A DNA stretch of 64,000 bases, from assembly GCF_947172395.1 (NCBI RefSeq), contig NC_069105.1, positions 11,925,971 through 11,989,970 of the forward strand, read 5' to 3'. The position numbers were made by a program, and so were the translations under genes. Below are positions 10,201 to 20,500 of this stretch, piece after piece. This DNA is from Bicyclus anynana. Taxonomy: Eukaryota; Arthropoda; Insecta; Lepidoptera; Nymphalidae. Within the stretch, counting starts at the first letter, position 1. Every line of letters starts with the position of its first letter. Under the pieces are notes generated by a model. That model searched no databases, was not told where the DNA came from, and saw only the letters and a program-made list of their open reading frames with translations.

Positions 10201-13200
10201 AAGATCTTGGCCTCTATAGTACGCGCGTTAACAACTGAGTCTTAGGGCCATAAATCATTTCTCTATATCTATCTCGCTTGCACTTATGGGTCTTATGGAG
10301 CCGTCTAGTGAAGGGTGTAACAATGAAAGACATATTATCGATAAGTAAAGTTTATTATCGTATCTTGTTCACAAAATTAAAAAAATTAACAATATTTGAT
10401 TTAATATAATACATATTTCATATTATATAATTATTAACTAAATAAAATTAATCTTCATCTGAGTCTTCATCATCAGAATCTTCGTCTTCTGCCAAATTTA
10501 TTATAAGCGGCGCGTGATCTCTAATTAGAGCTTTTTGTAAATCTTTGTTTTGAAGTTCTTCGGCATGCCTAACACATTTGGCCCAGTCTTCTCGTGTGAC
10601 ATTTTCTATGGCTCGGTGGAGGTGATTTTCGACATCTGCTATCTTGAAGGTATTATTATTCTTCGCAACTTCTCCCTTTACTTGTGCCCAAATTAATTCT
10701 ATTGGGTTATATTGACAGTGATATGGAGGGAGCCTTATTACTTCATGACCTCGTTCATTTGCCAGATGGTCTAAAGCGTAGACCTTCTGCGGGTTACTGG
10801 CTTTTACTTTTCTTATTAATTCTTCAATAATTTCGTTGCTGGAATATGGAATCTTTTTCTTTGTCAACCATTCTTGAATTTCAGCTTTCCTCGTGTTTCT
10901 TGTGGGTATCTTTTCCAACTGTATCGAATGATAGCTTGCGTTATCGACAATTATAACTGAGGGCTCTTCAAGTAGATTCAGGAATTCGGAAAACCATGCC
11001 ATATATGTTTCGCCATCCATTTCTGTGTGGTAATCAGCATCCTTTGATTTCACCGCTTTAAATATTAGCTTCGCATCTGGAACGAAGCCAGTCCTTGCAG
11101 AACCCGCATGGCAAACTATTAATCTTTGGCCTTTTCCCACAGGCTGATTCTTGAAACCTCCTTCATCGTTGCTTCCAAGCCACATCCTCTTTCTTGCATG
11201 GTTTTGATTAATCCATGTTTCGTCTAGATAGAAACGTGGTCGCTGATCGTTAGTTCTTCTAAGTAAATCCAATTTCCTTAAAAAGTCCATTCTAGCACAA
11301 ACAATATCAGTTCTTTCCATTAAATATTTACGTCCTTCGCTATTTTTCTTATACTGGAACCCAACCTCCTTCAGTAGTATTCTCATTGAAGTGTTGCCGC
11401 ATTTAAAATCGGGTAATTGTTCACGGAATTTTTCTAAAATTTTCGCCACGGATGGATACTCTCCATTCTCATAAAATGAAGCTACAGTTCGCTTCAACAC
11501 ACTTTTATCAAAATCGTCAATATTAGTGACGGTTTGTGGTTTCTTAAAATTTGTTCTTGGTATACAGGTACTGCCTGATTGTGATACTTCCGTCTTGATT
11601 CGGTCCACTGTCGCTCTGCTCACACCACAAACAAATGCGGCCATTTCACGTGGTTTGTTGAAATTTAGAGAAGCCACTTTATTCGGATCACTTTTCAATT
11701 CATTGAGAAACAGGAATACGTTGTGAATCAGTGTTCGAGCTTGAGGGCTAATATCGCCATGTAATTTCTTCAGATCAACGTTAGAAAATAACGTAGCCGT
11801 TTATCGATAATTAGGGTGCGCAGGTAGGCGCGCTGCACATTCCTATCTTTTTTGACTTTTATGACCGGACGACTCAGATGATAACGCGCATACTATAGAA
11901 GTGCAGCTAGTAGTAGTAGTATATTAGAACGAGTATCCAAAGTTGCTTTAATAGGATCTTACCAAATTTGGATAGGTAGGGATAACAACACAAGCAGAGA
12001 AGGGGAGTGTTGATCGATCGTCAAGGAATTCCTTAACCCTACATCCAGTAGTCACAAGTCCTGGACTTTGCTGGGTGTTTTTCTCTCTACCACGCGATGG
12101 ACCCGGCACCCGCACGGTGAATCCGTGGAATGCTAAGATATTCGTCTCTCAAATAAATGGACCTTTAATATCCCCTTAATATGAGTGGGAATTCACACTA
12201 CAACTAGAACTTTGGCAAGCTGAGCCGCTAATAGAGCCAATCAAGCTCTGTTACTCACTGTAGCCATTGTTCTCGCACACAAACACGCAAGACAGGTCCA
12301 ATTACTTGGCTACGTTGTAAGCCTCGAACAGCTGTGGGTGGTGACTTAACAGTCACGATACAGTCGTTAAAGTTATCACTCACCATAACCATTGTTATCG
12401 CATACAAACACGCAAGTCAGATCCTACAACTTGGCCATGTTGTATGTCTCGAACAGCTGTGGGTGGTGACAGACCAGTCACAATAGTCGTTTAAATTATC
12501 ATTCTCCGTAGCCTTTGTTTTTGCACATGAACACGCAAGACAGGTCCAATTACTTGGCCACGTTGTAAGCCTCGGACAGCTATGGGTGGTGACAGACCAG
12601 TCACATAGAGCCGTTTAAATTACCACTTACCGTAGCCATTGTTCTCGCACAGGAACACTTAGGTCAGGTCTCATAACTTGGTCCTCTTGCACAACTTGTA
12701 TGTCTTGAACACCTGTGGGTGGTGACAGACCAGTCACAATAGAGCCGTTTAAATTACCACTCACCGTAGCCATTGTTCTCGCACACGAACACGCATGGCA
12801 GGTCCCACAACTTGGCCATGTTGTACGCTTCAAACAGCTGGCCCTGGTTGGCCGCGCCGTCTCCATACAGCGCGAAGGCTACACCACCGTCGCCCTTGTA
12901 TTTGTGAGCGAAGCCCAACCCTGCACCTAGAGGCACCTGCAAGGCACTTCAAGTAAAGACAAACTCTCTAATTTGTTTGATATTGAGTTATTGACATTAA
13001 CAATGAAGGTATTCTGTAGATTGTAAATGATGATCTTCTCATATCCAAGTAAATAAATTAAAAAAACGTTTTGGGATGCTCTACAGAAGTGATAACTTAA
13101 GCCTGCTGCTGTATTAATGAGAGAAAGGGAAGGCAGACAGAGTGGCGCCGTAACGAGTTACGCGATGAAGCGATCATACAGTCTGCTTTACAGCCAGTTT

Positions 13201-16200
13201 ACAAGCAGTCATTACAAAAGACAAAAAATAAACCTATCAATACTAACATAAAATAAATTTTACATAAAAACTAATCCACTAACAATCTATAAAACTAATA
13301 AATTAGTTGTATTGCTTAATTAAGATACTCAAAATCATTGTAAATGTGAGGAAATAAAGCTTTTTTTACTTAAATATTCTTTTTTTTATAATATATTGCT
13401 AAGGGTACCTACTGTTTTATGTTGTATGATTAGACAACCAAAATGGCGACTAGGCGCATTAGCAATTTGCGGGCATTAAAATTATTGTAATAATTCAATG
13501 TCTAGTATTTGAATTTTGAAGTAATCGTAAGTTATGAGGTATCCTGTATGTATTAAGTACTAATTATTATGAATAACAAAATATTATTTATGAATAACAA
13601 AAAAGATTCGATATTGTTACTTGATACAACAGCTTAAATTATTACATTATTAGTCAACGCCCGTGACTTCGACCGCGTAGAAGATAGAATTGCACGCTTG
13701 CTAAGATATTTATCTCATAAAAGAAAGTTGTGTTAGTTACAGTATTTACAACTTAACAAGGGCTGATAAATTGGTGGAGAGATAGCTTAGAACTAGGAGA
13801 CGCCTATAATATGACGTTAGAAGGGTTGGCCCATAAGAGATGAATATCTTAGCAATCCATGGATTCACCGTTCGGGTGCCAAGTCCATTGTATGGCAGAG
13901 AGAAAAATTTTACTATAACTTTATATAGATTTACATTGTTACGAACATTGGATGAGAACCTTAGAGCCGTGATAGCCCAGTGGATATGACCTCTGTCTCC
14001 AATTCCGGAGGGGTATGGGTTCAAATCCGGTCCGGGGCATGCACCTCCAACTTTTCAGTTGTGTGCATTTTAGGTAGTTAAATACCACGTGTCTCAAACG
14101 GTGAAGGAAAAACATCCTGAGGAAACCGACATACCAGAGAATTTTCTTAATTCTCTGCGTGTGAGAAGAATGCCAATCTGCTTTGGACCAGCATGGTGGA
14201 CTATTGGCCTAACTTTTTATTCTGAGAGGAGACTCGAGCTCAGTAGTGAGCCGAAAACTAAACAAACACATCCAATTTTTATATATTAATATAGATATTG
14301 AAGCATTTCTTACCTGAGCACCCACAATACCGTTGCCACCGTAAAAGTTCCGTCCATACATATGCATAGAGCCACCTTTGCCCCGTGAGCAGCCGGTCGC
14401 CCTCCCGGTCAGTTCAGCCAACACTCCAAGAACACTGACTCCCATCAGATGGGTCCAGCCGTGGCAACGGTAGGCCGTGATCAGAGTATCCACGTCACGC
14501 ATCGCCGCTCGCATGCCGACTGCTACGGCCTCTTGGCCTATGAATAAAACACAAAATATTTAAGTTCTTTGTGACAGCTAGTTCAGGGAAGAACTACCGC
14601 CATAGTTATTTCTACTGCCAAGCAACATTAGTTCTTCAACCATAAACATCCACTAAGAACAGATTTTGCAACAGGGCTGGAAAGAGGAGCTCTAAGCTAG
14701 TTCTTTACCTTATCTTTTGATTTTTCACAGAAACTGCAAGGTACTGGTAGTCATCATCAATAGCAAACCATTTTCGACTCACTGTTGAACACTAGTCTCC
14801 TCTCAGAACGAGAGGGGGTTAGACCAATAATAGTCAACCACACTGGCCCAATGTGGATGTGCAAACTTCACACAGAGAATTAAGAAAATTCTCAGGTATG
14901 CAAGTTTGAGACATGTGATATTTAATTTTTTTAAATGCACATAACTAAAAAATTGGGGGTGCATGCCCCAGACTGGATTCGAACCTAAACCCTCCAAATC
15001 AAAGGCAGAGGTCATCACAACTTAACTGGAAGTGTTTGATTATTGTATTTACCTGAATACAAGTGGCAGAAACCACGGATAGACTTTTCCTTGTACAGAT
15101 TACCGGATGCAGTTTCAATCCTCCTGAGTACTGCCAGTTTTTCATACATTTTGATTGCATCTTCAGCTGTCAGGGTTGTAGTAGTGGCAGGACCTTTGTC
15201 TAACTTGTGCAATTTGTACGGCTAAAAACATACATACTATTAAATATTTATAATATCTGGGTGACCAGCTGCATTTTGTTTTTTAACTTTTAATTTTTAA
15301 AATTAAAAAAAATATATTACTTTTAACACCACAACCTACATTTCTTCTTCAGCTTTATACCAATAAGTGTCTAAAATGTGGCTTTTTATTAATTAAACAT
15401 TTGTATACCTATTAATGATGAAACATTGTTACCTAAAACAAACATCTTTATATAACTAAATTTAATGTTTCTTGCAAATAAATGATTCTGTGTAAAAAAT
15501 ATCTCCTGATAGTAAGTGATGATGTATGACTCCTAAATCAATTTTGAAAATTCTTATACCAATAGAATGTTACATTTTTACAGAGTAACATAGACTATAT
15601 TGTATCCCTGTATTCCCACATGATTGGAAACTAAATGGGTGAAACAGTGGTGTGTCTACTTGAGTTTTCTAAACATGGAGTATAAATTTACACATGATCG
15701 GTACAAAGAATTACTACAAAGGATATGTTTACAAAATACATGGCAGTTAGAATCGCAGGCATGTCCATTTGCATGATAGTGGATATTTGCTTAATTTTAT
15801 TACATAAACTTAAATAACACAATTTTAACTAAATTGTATTTTGTGTATATTCCATTTGGTTTTTAATTAATGAGATAATAAGATTAAAAATCACTTATGA
15901 AATTTTATGATATAGCTCTTGAATGTATAGGGCCATAGATTAGTTTTGGTTTGTTTACTTTTTATTCTATTTTCAAGTCAGTGATTTTAGGACCATACAT
16001 TGGCATACTTAAAATATGTGTGACAATTTAATAATTATTTAAATTGCTCTTGCAGCACAAGTATGCAGCTTGTTGCTTCAACAAAACATTAATACACTTG
16101 ACATTTTGAAGGTTAAGTTACATAATTTTATGGAGAACTAAACTTTCACACAGATTTATAAAATGTCATTACTAATATAATAAAGTTTAAGCAATTTTAT

Positions 16201-16478
16201 ACAAAAAACATGAGATATAAATAAAACTGCGTATTGTTTTAACAATAATTAGTGAAATGTTGTTACCTTAATTTCAAATGTAGCTTCGGATTTTGTACTG
16301 TATTTTGCGTTCGAAGTGATAGCCGCAGGAGCAGCAACTTTCTAAAAAAGCACAGAAATATTATACACCACTTTTTAACTATAAAAATATTTAATTAATC
16401 ACAATTAACTTAAAATTGTCGCACCGTAATCGGAGTTCCATTGAACAACTTAGCAGCGGCCGGGATAATCTTACTCAT
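7293..16478 (-). CDS. PDHA: Pyruvate dehydrogenase E1 component subunit alpha, mitochondrial (8 exons, complete)
   Basis: Exons in transcript order are 16478-16425, 16341-16268, 15221-15053, 14537-14314, 12936-12765, 10059-9910, 9171-8996 and 7472-7293. They join in frame across GT/AG sites to give about 399 aa, the usual family length. The protein is the thiamine-diphosphate-dependent E1 alpha chain. With E1 beta it decarboxylates pyruvate in the mitochondrial matrix and passes the acetyl group to E2. The N terminus (MSKIIPAAAKLFNG) is a plausible transit peptide, and core homology begins near residue 43. The thiamine-diphosphate/Mg motif is GDG-X26-NN (G199 to N229). The kinase-regulated serines are present: GMGTS (S236), AGHSMSDPG (S297) and PGTSYR (S304), so control by pyruvate dehydrogenase kinase and phosphatase is expected. 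The ATG at 16478 is the only reasonable start. Introns are rich in transposons, and the intron after exon 5 carries decayed exon-5 copies. Exon 2 boundaries may be off by one base. Confidence 0.96.
7560..7805 (+). repeat. Dispersed repeat in PDHA intron 7
   Basis: This block reappears inverted at 29453-29670. Shared words include GAGCCGACTTCAAAATC, CGAAAAATAACATCGTATGT and the complement of GTGGTTCTTTCAGAAA. It is noncoding and its class is unknown. Confidence 0.65.
8634..8731. repeat. Perfect 49-bp tandem duplication (two copies)
   Basis: Two identical units, 8634-8682 and 8683-8731, each contain ATACCTAAATATGCCAATAT. A short hairpin follows (8733-8774, arms GCAAATTCAACCTT and AAGGTTGAATTTGC). 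The identity implies a recent duplication. It lies within PDHA intron 7. Confidence 0.9.
8842..8960 (+). repeat. About 120-bp dispersed repeat, also at 59756-59878
   Basis: Both copies share TTGCCGCGATTCACGATAAT and CCATGCTATCTGAAAA with about 85% identity by eye, in the same orientation. Neither has an open frame that is conserved between copies. Confidence 0.65.
9247..9555. mobile_element. Foldback MITE with long inverted arms in PDHA intron 6
   Basis: The arms begin CATAGCCCGGGATCCGTAGA on the left and, on the minus strand, TCATAGCCAGGGATCCGTAG on the right. They stay complementary through CAATTTGTAGGACATTGTGG for most of 125 bp. No coding capacity and no confident target duplication. Confidence 0.8.
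9718..9865 (+). mobile_element. SINE family III, 5'-truncated copy
   Basis: It carries the body and tail only: CAGAGAATTTTCTTAATTCT-like sequence, GGGCCAGCATGGTGG, then a TTAATGATGA tail. The tRNA-like head is missing. It lies in PDHA intron 6. Confidence 0.75.
10140..10216 (+). pseudogene. LINE open-reading-frame scrap, target of the DD81E insertion
   Basis: The plus strand reads VEVGARGLPAKSLYNLLKDLG, a short stretch that resembles the end of non-LTR retrotransposon polyproteins as I remember them. The DD81E element enters immediately downstream at a TA, so the element appears to have jumped into a dead LINE fragment. The family match is from memory and not checked. Confidence 0.5.
10217..11895 (-). 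mobile_element. Complete IS630/Tc1/mariner-type transposon, DD81E spacing
   Basis: Inverted ends of about 25-40 bp bound the element. The left end is TAGTACGCGCGTTAACAACT; the right end on the minus strand is TAGTATGCGCGTTATCATCT. Both continue to CTGAGTC and then a CATAAA block. TA flanks each side (10215-10216 and 11896-11897), the target preference of this superfamily. The element is 1679 bp and encodes one minus-strand transposase. It lies in PDHA intron 5. Confidence 0.85.
10448..11698 (-). CDS. DDE_3-type transposase, DD81E (start codon doubtful)
   Basis: The 416-codon frame cuts and pastes the surrounding element. A helix-turn-helix-like region occupies roughly residues 10-110 (AFVCGVSRATVDRI). 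The catalytic core has D159 in FYLDETW, D252 in IVDNASYH and E334 in NPIELIW. The 81 residues between the second D and the E contrast with 34 in Tc1 and mariner. It ends in an acidic tail (EDEDSDDEDSDED). The first codon used here is TTG; no ATG occurs in frame before residue 19 (11644). The frame stays open upstream to about 11784, and that extension (LKKLHGDISPQARTL) looks like real protein, so an original start codon was probably lost. Otherwise there is no stop or frameshift, so decay is recent. A group named Sailor with DD82E spacing has been described; relationship to it is a guess. Confidence 0.85.
   Translation of the reverse strand: MKSDPNKVASLNFNKPREMAAFVCGVSRATVDRIKTEVSQSGSTCIPRTNFKKPQTVTNIDDFDKSVLKRTVASFYENGEYPSVAKILEKFREQLPDFKCGNTSMRILLKEVGFQYKKNSEGRKYLMERTDIVCARMDFLRKLDLLRRTNDQRPRFYLDETWINQNHARKRMWLGSNDEGGFKNQPVGKGQRLIVCHAGSARTGFVPDAKLIFKAVKSKDADYHTEMDGETYMAWFSEFLNLLEEPSVIIVDNASYHSIQLEKIPTRNTRKAEIQEWLTKKKIPYSSNEIIEELIRKVKASNPQKVYALDHLANERGHEVIRLPPYHCQYNPIELIWAQVKGEVAKNNNTFKIADVENHLHRAIENVTREDWAKCVRHAEELQNKDLQKALIRDHAPLIINLAEDEDSDDEDSDED
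12233..12740 (-). pseudogene. Four decayed tandem copies of the 3' half of PDHA exon 5
   Basis: Units of about 122-136 bp begin near 12233, 12361, 12485 and 12605, followed by the working exon at 12765-12936. On the minus strand each has an acceptor-like CACCCACAG (or CATAG in the third), then coding similar to exon 5, as LFEAYN and CVFVCENNGY, then a donor-like site. Copies 1 and 3 have TAA in place of the LW codons, copy 2 has TAG at the W codon, and copy 4 has an insertion and a TGA. All break the reading frame, so inclusion would truncate the enzyme. They lie in intron 5, downstream of the working exon in the transcript. Confidence 0.85.
13963..14262 (+). mobile_element. SINE family III, nearly full length
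   Basis: The tRNA-like head is GATAGCCCAGTGGATATGAC (A box region) and GGTTCAAATCC (B box). The body carries CAACTTTTCAGTTGTGTGCA and the tail GAGCTCAGTAGTGAGCCGAA. It lies in PDHA intron 4. Confidence 0.85.
14765..15025 (-). mobile_element. SINE family III, minus strand
   Basis: It carries the complement of the family body (AATTAAGAAAATTCTCAGGT) and a degraded tRNA-like head (GGATTCGAACC). It lies in PDHA intron 3. Confidence 0.8.
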
Positions 16479-17192
16479 TTTTTCGACTATTGTTTCTATG
16501 AAACCCAGATTTATTTAATCACCCACTAACTGGGGCTATAATATAAAGCTTTTTATTTGAGTTAAAATGTTTAATTAATAACCAGCACTGGCGTCCAACA
16601 TCGAAATAAAAGCAAAAGCGAACTGCCAAAGAAAGACTTTTTATAGAAAAGCGGACCGTCAAGTGACATTGACAACCAACACGCAACATTACATTGACAC
16701 TGACAGAGAGCATTGACTACTTTCCACTAAGCGATCACAACGACTACGCTCACGAGAGTTTTCCCCGTTTCATTTGCGTTACAATCATAAACTCAAATGG
16801 AACGGATTTTGAAGCGTTTTGGGCGTTCAGATAATACTTAATTACTATTTATGAAAAATACTATTGCACAGGTAGTTTATAAACGCTTTATTTATGTTAC
16901 GTAATTTTGGATTAACCATTGATTTATTTTAATGATTTAATGTTTTTAGAGCTCAGACCAATTGTCTTCTATTGAACTTGTATCGCACTAAATTCACCAA
17001 CAAAATTGTCTGTAATTTATTAAGAGAGACGAAGTAAACTCATACATCAAAAATATTTAACACCTTAAATCCTGTGTCCTTACCATTACACACAACTGTT
17101 TTACATCGTTTTAGACACGCGTTAATTTTATCACAATGAAACATTGATTCTATAGACACAGTTTGTATGACACGTTTGATCATGATCAAGTA
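16479..17192. promoter_or_regulatory. 5' flank of PDHA, up to the copia insertion
   Basis: About 0.7 kb separates the PDHA start codon from the retrotransposon. It should contain the 5' UTR and promoter of PDHA, but I see no clear TATA box or named site. The function is inferred from position alone. Confidence 0.4.
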
Positions 17193-17197
17193 GTTTT
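17193..17197. repeat. Target-site duplication of the copia element, left
   Basis: GTTTT lies directly before the 5' LTR and recurs directly after the 3' LTR at 22235-22239. Confidence 0.85.
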
Positions 17198-17481
17198 TGT
17201 TGTAAAGTGATAATTGCAATTGGGCAGGCAATATTAATATATTGCTAATCTTAATTATTTTATAATTATCTGTCTGCACTCACAACCATAGTGTACCTAT
17301 TAATGTCAATTGTCAATGTCATCTTAGTTTATAATATATTGTCTGTGACAATCACTCTTTCCGCCAGCTCTGCGATAGGGAACACGCAAAATGTAAATTA
17401 GCTCTGATTGTTTTAATAAAACTTAGCAATTCCACTGTGACTCTTATTTATACTACATGTATAACCTTAATAAACTCAAGA
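17198..17481 (+). repeat. 5' LTR of the copia element (284 bp)
   Basis: It runs from TGTTGTAAAGTGATAATTGC to AATAAACTCAAGA and is the same length as the 3' LTR, with no difference seen by eye. It contains an AATAAA-type signal. The LTR ends in GA instead of the usual CA, a boundary set by the target duplication. It is followed directly by GGTTATAGGCC, which resembles the internal initiator-tRNA-Met primer site used by Drosophila copia. Confidence 0.88.
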
Positions 17482-17597
17482 GGTTATAGGCCGATCACGC
17501 GATTTACAAGATTTGGTGAAAATTTTGAGAAAATACATCTACTGCGTGGACCGCGTGGTAACACGTTGTCACCCATTGTCACCAGAGCTCATCAAAA

Positions 17598-20500
17598 ATG
17601 GCTTCTGCGAATCCTGTTGCGAGTGGATATCTGCATCATGAAAAGCTAGAAGGCGTGAGTAATTATGTAATCTGGAAATTTAACATGCGTCACTTACTCA
17701 TCATAGAAGATTTGTGGTCTTGTGTTGAAGGAGCTGAGCCTGTCGATCCTGCAAAGGATTTACGCGCGCTCGCTCGTATAAGTTTATCTGTTAAACCTAT
17801 ATGTGTGCAATATATACGAAATGTTACTACAGCAAAGCAAGCGTGGAACAAATTAAGCTCAGTCTTTGAAGACAAAGGATTCGGGAGGCGTGTCGCATTG
17901 TTGAGACTATTACATCACGCTTCATATGCCGATTTTAATAGTATGGAGAAATACTTTGAACATATTACCACTCTTGTACAACAATTGGTAGATATTGGTC
18001 GTACCATAGAGGATGCTGAAGTGGCGGAGATAATTTTAAGCGGTCTTCCACAAGAATATGATATAATAGTTTCCAGTCTCGAAGCGGTTGCCTACACAGG
18101 TATAATATCCAGTGATTTAGTACGAACCAGGTTGTTGCAAGAAGAAGAACGTCGACGAAGGACTGAAAGCAGAGACGATATGGCCCTTTTGTCAAAGCAA
18201 CAATACCGTAAGGCTAAAAAGGTACCTGTTTGTGATTTTTGCCAACGCAGTGGACACAAAAAATCAAAATGTTTTAAATACAAGAAAGAACAGCGAGGCA
18301 ACACAACAACAGCATTGGTGGCCAACTGTTTTGGTGTCTTCGAGAACAAGGACTGGATTGTGGATTCAGGCGCGTCTATGCACATGTGTAAAGAAATAAA
18401 GTGGTTTAGTTATATTACAAATTGTGATAGAACTGTACAAGTTGCTGATGGTACAACCTTAAGATGTCTAGGTTACGGTAGTGTTAAGATTCCTATGAAA
18501 AATAACAAGACACAATTAGTTACAGACGTTTTATATGTACCTGACCTCTCAACAAATTTAATTAGTGTATATAAATTATGTGAGAAGGCTTTGTCTGTTA
18601 AATTTAATAATACTAAATGTTATGTTTTCAAAGGGGAAGTTCTTGTTGTATCTGCCACCAGACAGGGGGGTATTTATATTTTGGACAATGTTTTATATGA
18701 TTCACAGGAGCAGTCTTTAGCTGTAACCAATGTGAATATTGTGTCCCAGCCACAAAGTTCGCTTGACACAACGGAAAATGCCAAAGTTACACCTGACTTG
18801 TGCTTATGGCATAAGCGGCTTGGACATTTGAGTCATCATGGGGTAAGTGTTCTCTGTAAACTCGCTTTTGGTGTTAATATTCACTCGACTCAGCATGGTG
18901 CAATCACTAACAAGTGTGTAACATGCGTTGAGGGGAAGCAAGCAGTGCAAAGTTTTCCTAGGGGTGAAGCAAAACGTTCCAAGCAGTTGTTGGAGCTTGT
19001 TCATTCTGATGTGTGTGGTCCGATGCCTGTATGTAGTCTGGGTGAGTCTAGATATCTGGTAACGTTTACCGATGATTTTTCTAGAAAAACATATGGCTAT
19101 TTATTAAAATATAAATCCGAAGTTTTGTCCAAATTTAAATATTTTAAAGCAACTGTTGAAAAGCAAACTGGGTTTTCTATAAAATGTCTGCGAACTGATA
19201 GGGGTGGAGAGTATTGCAGTGCTTATTTCTCTAAATATTTACAGAGTGAGGGTATAGTTCATCAAACTACTGCTCCTTATAGTCCGTCTCAAAATGGTGT
19301 CTCTGAGAGACTTAACCGGACACTTTTTGAGAAAGTTCGCTGTATGCTTCGTGAAGCTAGTCTTCCTAAAGAGTATTGGGGAGAAGCTGTAATTACAGCT
19401 ATATATCTTAAGAACAGAAGCCCTACAGCAGTTCCCAATAAAACTCCAGAGGAGGCATGGACAGGTAACAAAGTCAACCTGAGCCATTTACGTGTTTTTG
19501 GTTGTCTAGCTATGACACTTATTCCACAGGTAAAAAGAGATAAGCTTGATTCTAAATCAAGATCTTGCATCTTTGTAGGATATTGTGAGAACACTAAGGG
19601 CTATAGATTGATTGACCCCACTAACCCTAAGCAGATAATTGTTTCCAGAAATGTAATATTTTTTGAAAACCATTTCTTAAACCACTGTGATAATACAATG
19701 ATACACTGTGATAGTAGTAATAATAATAATTTTATTTATAATAATATAGGTATGCAAAGCAACCCTATAAATGAAAATTATTCAGGTTTGGATTTGCAAA
19801 GCATGGTTCCAACTGAAAATAGAAATATTAATAATAATGTGGATATGCAAAGCATAGGTCCAAATGAAAATAACATGGATTTGCAAAGCAATAGTCCATG
19901 CAATCATGAAAATGACATGGTCATTAATTCTAGTCAATCTGAGCGGAATAATGAATTTTTGTCTCCAGTTTCAGGGGAATCTTCCTTCCAAAGTGCTGAG
20001 GAGAGTGTGCTGAGTGAAAGAGACAGTAATCAGTCAGATGCAATGGTATGGAACGAGACTATCGTTCGAGGGGAAGGTTTAGTGCTACAGGTTCCCAGTA
20101 CCAGTTGCGAACGACTGGTTCGTTCCACTCGGAATAAAAAGCCAGATAGGTATAAAGATTATGACTTATCTGATTCATCAGATGTATCTTTTCTTTGTCA
20201 ATGGTTTATCTATGATGAACCTCAATCTTATGATGAGGCAATGGCAAGTCCTAATAGAGATTGTTGGCTCACAGCAATGCGTGATGAATATAATTCTTTA
20301 ATAAAACATAATGTTTGGCAATTAGTTGATAGACCAAAGGACTGCAATATAGTTAGTTCCAAATGGGTTTATAAATTAAAATCTGATGAGTCAGGTAACA
20401 GTACAAAATATAAAGCACGTCTTGTGGCAAGAGGTTTTAGTCAAAAACCGGGTGTTGACTACTCTGAAACTTTTTCACCGGTAGTACGTCATACTTCTCT

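Noticed and set aside
13963..14042. tRNA gene candidate on the plus strand
   Set aside because: It is the head of SINE family III, present about 15 times with the same body and tail.
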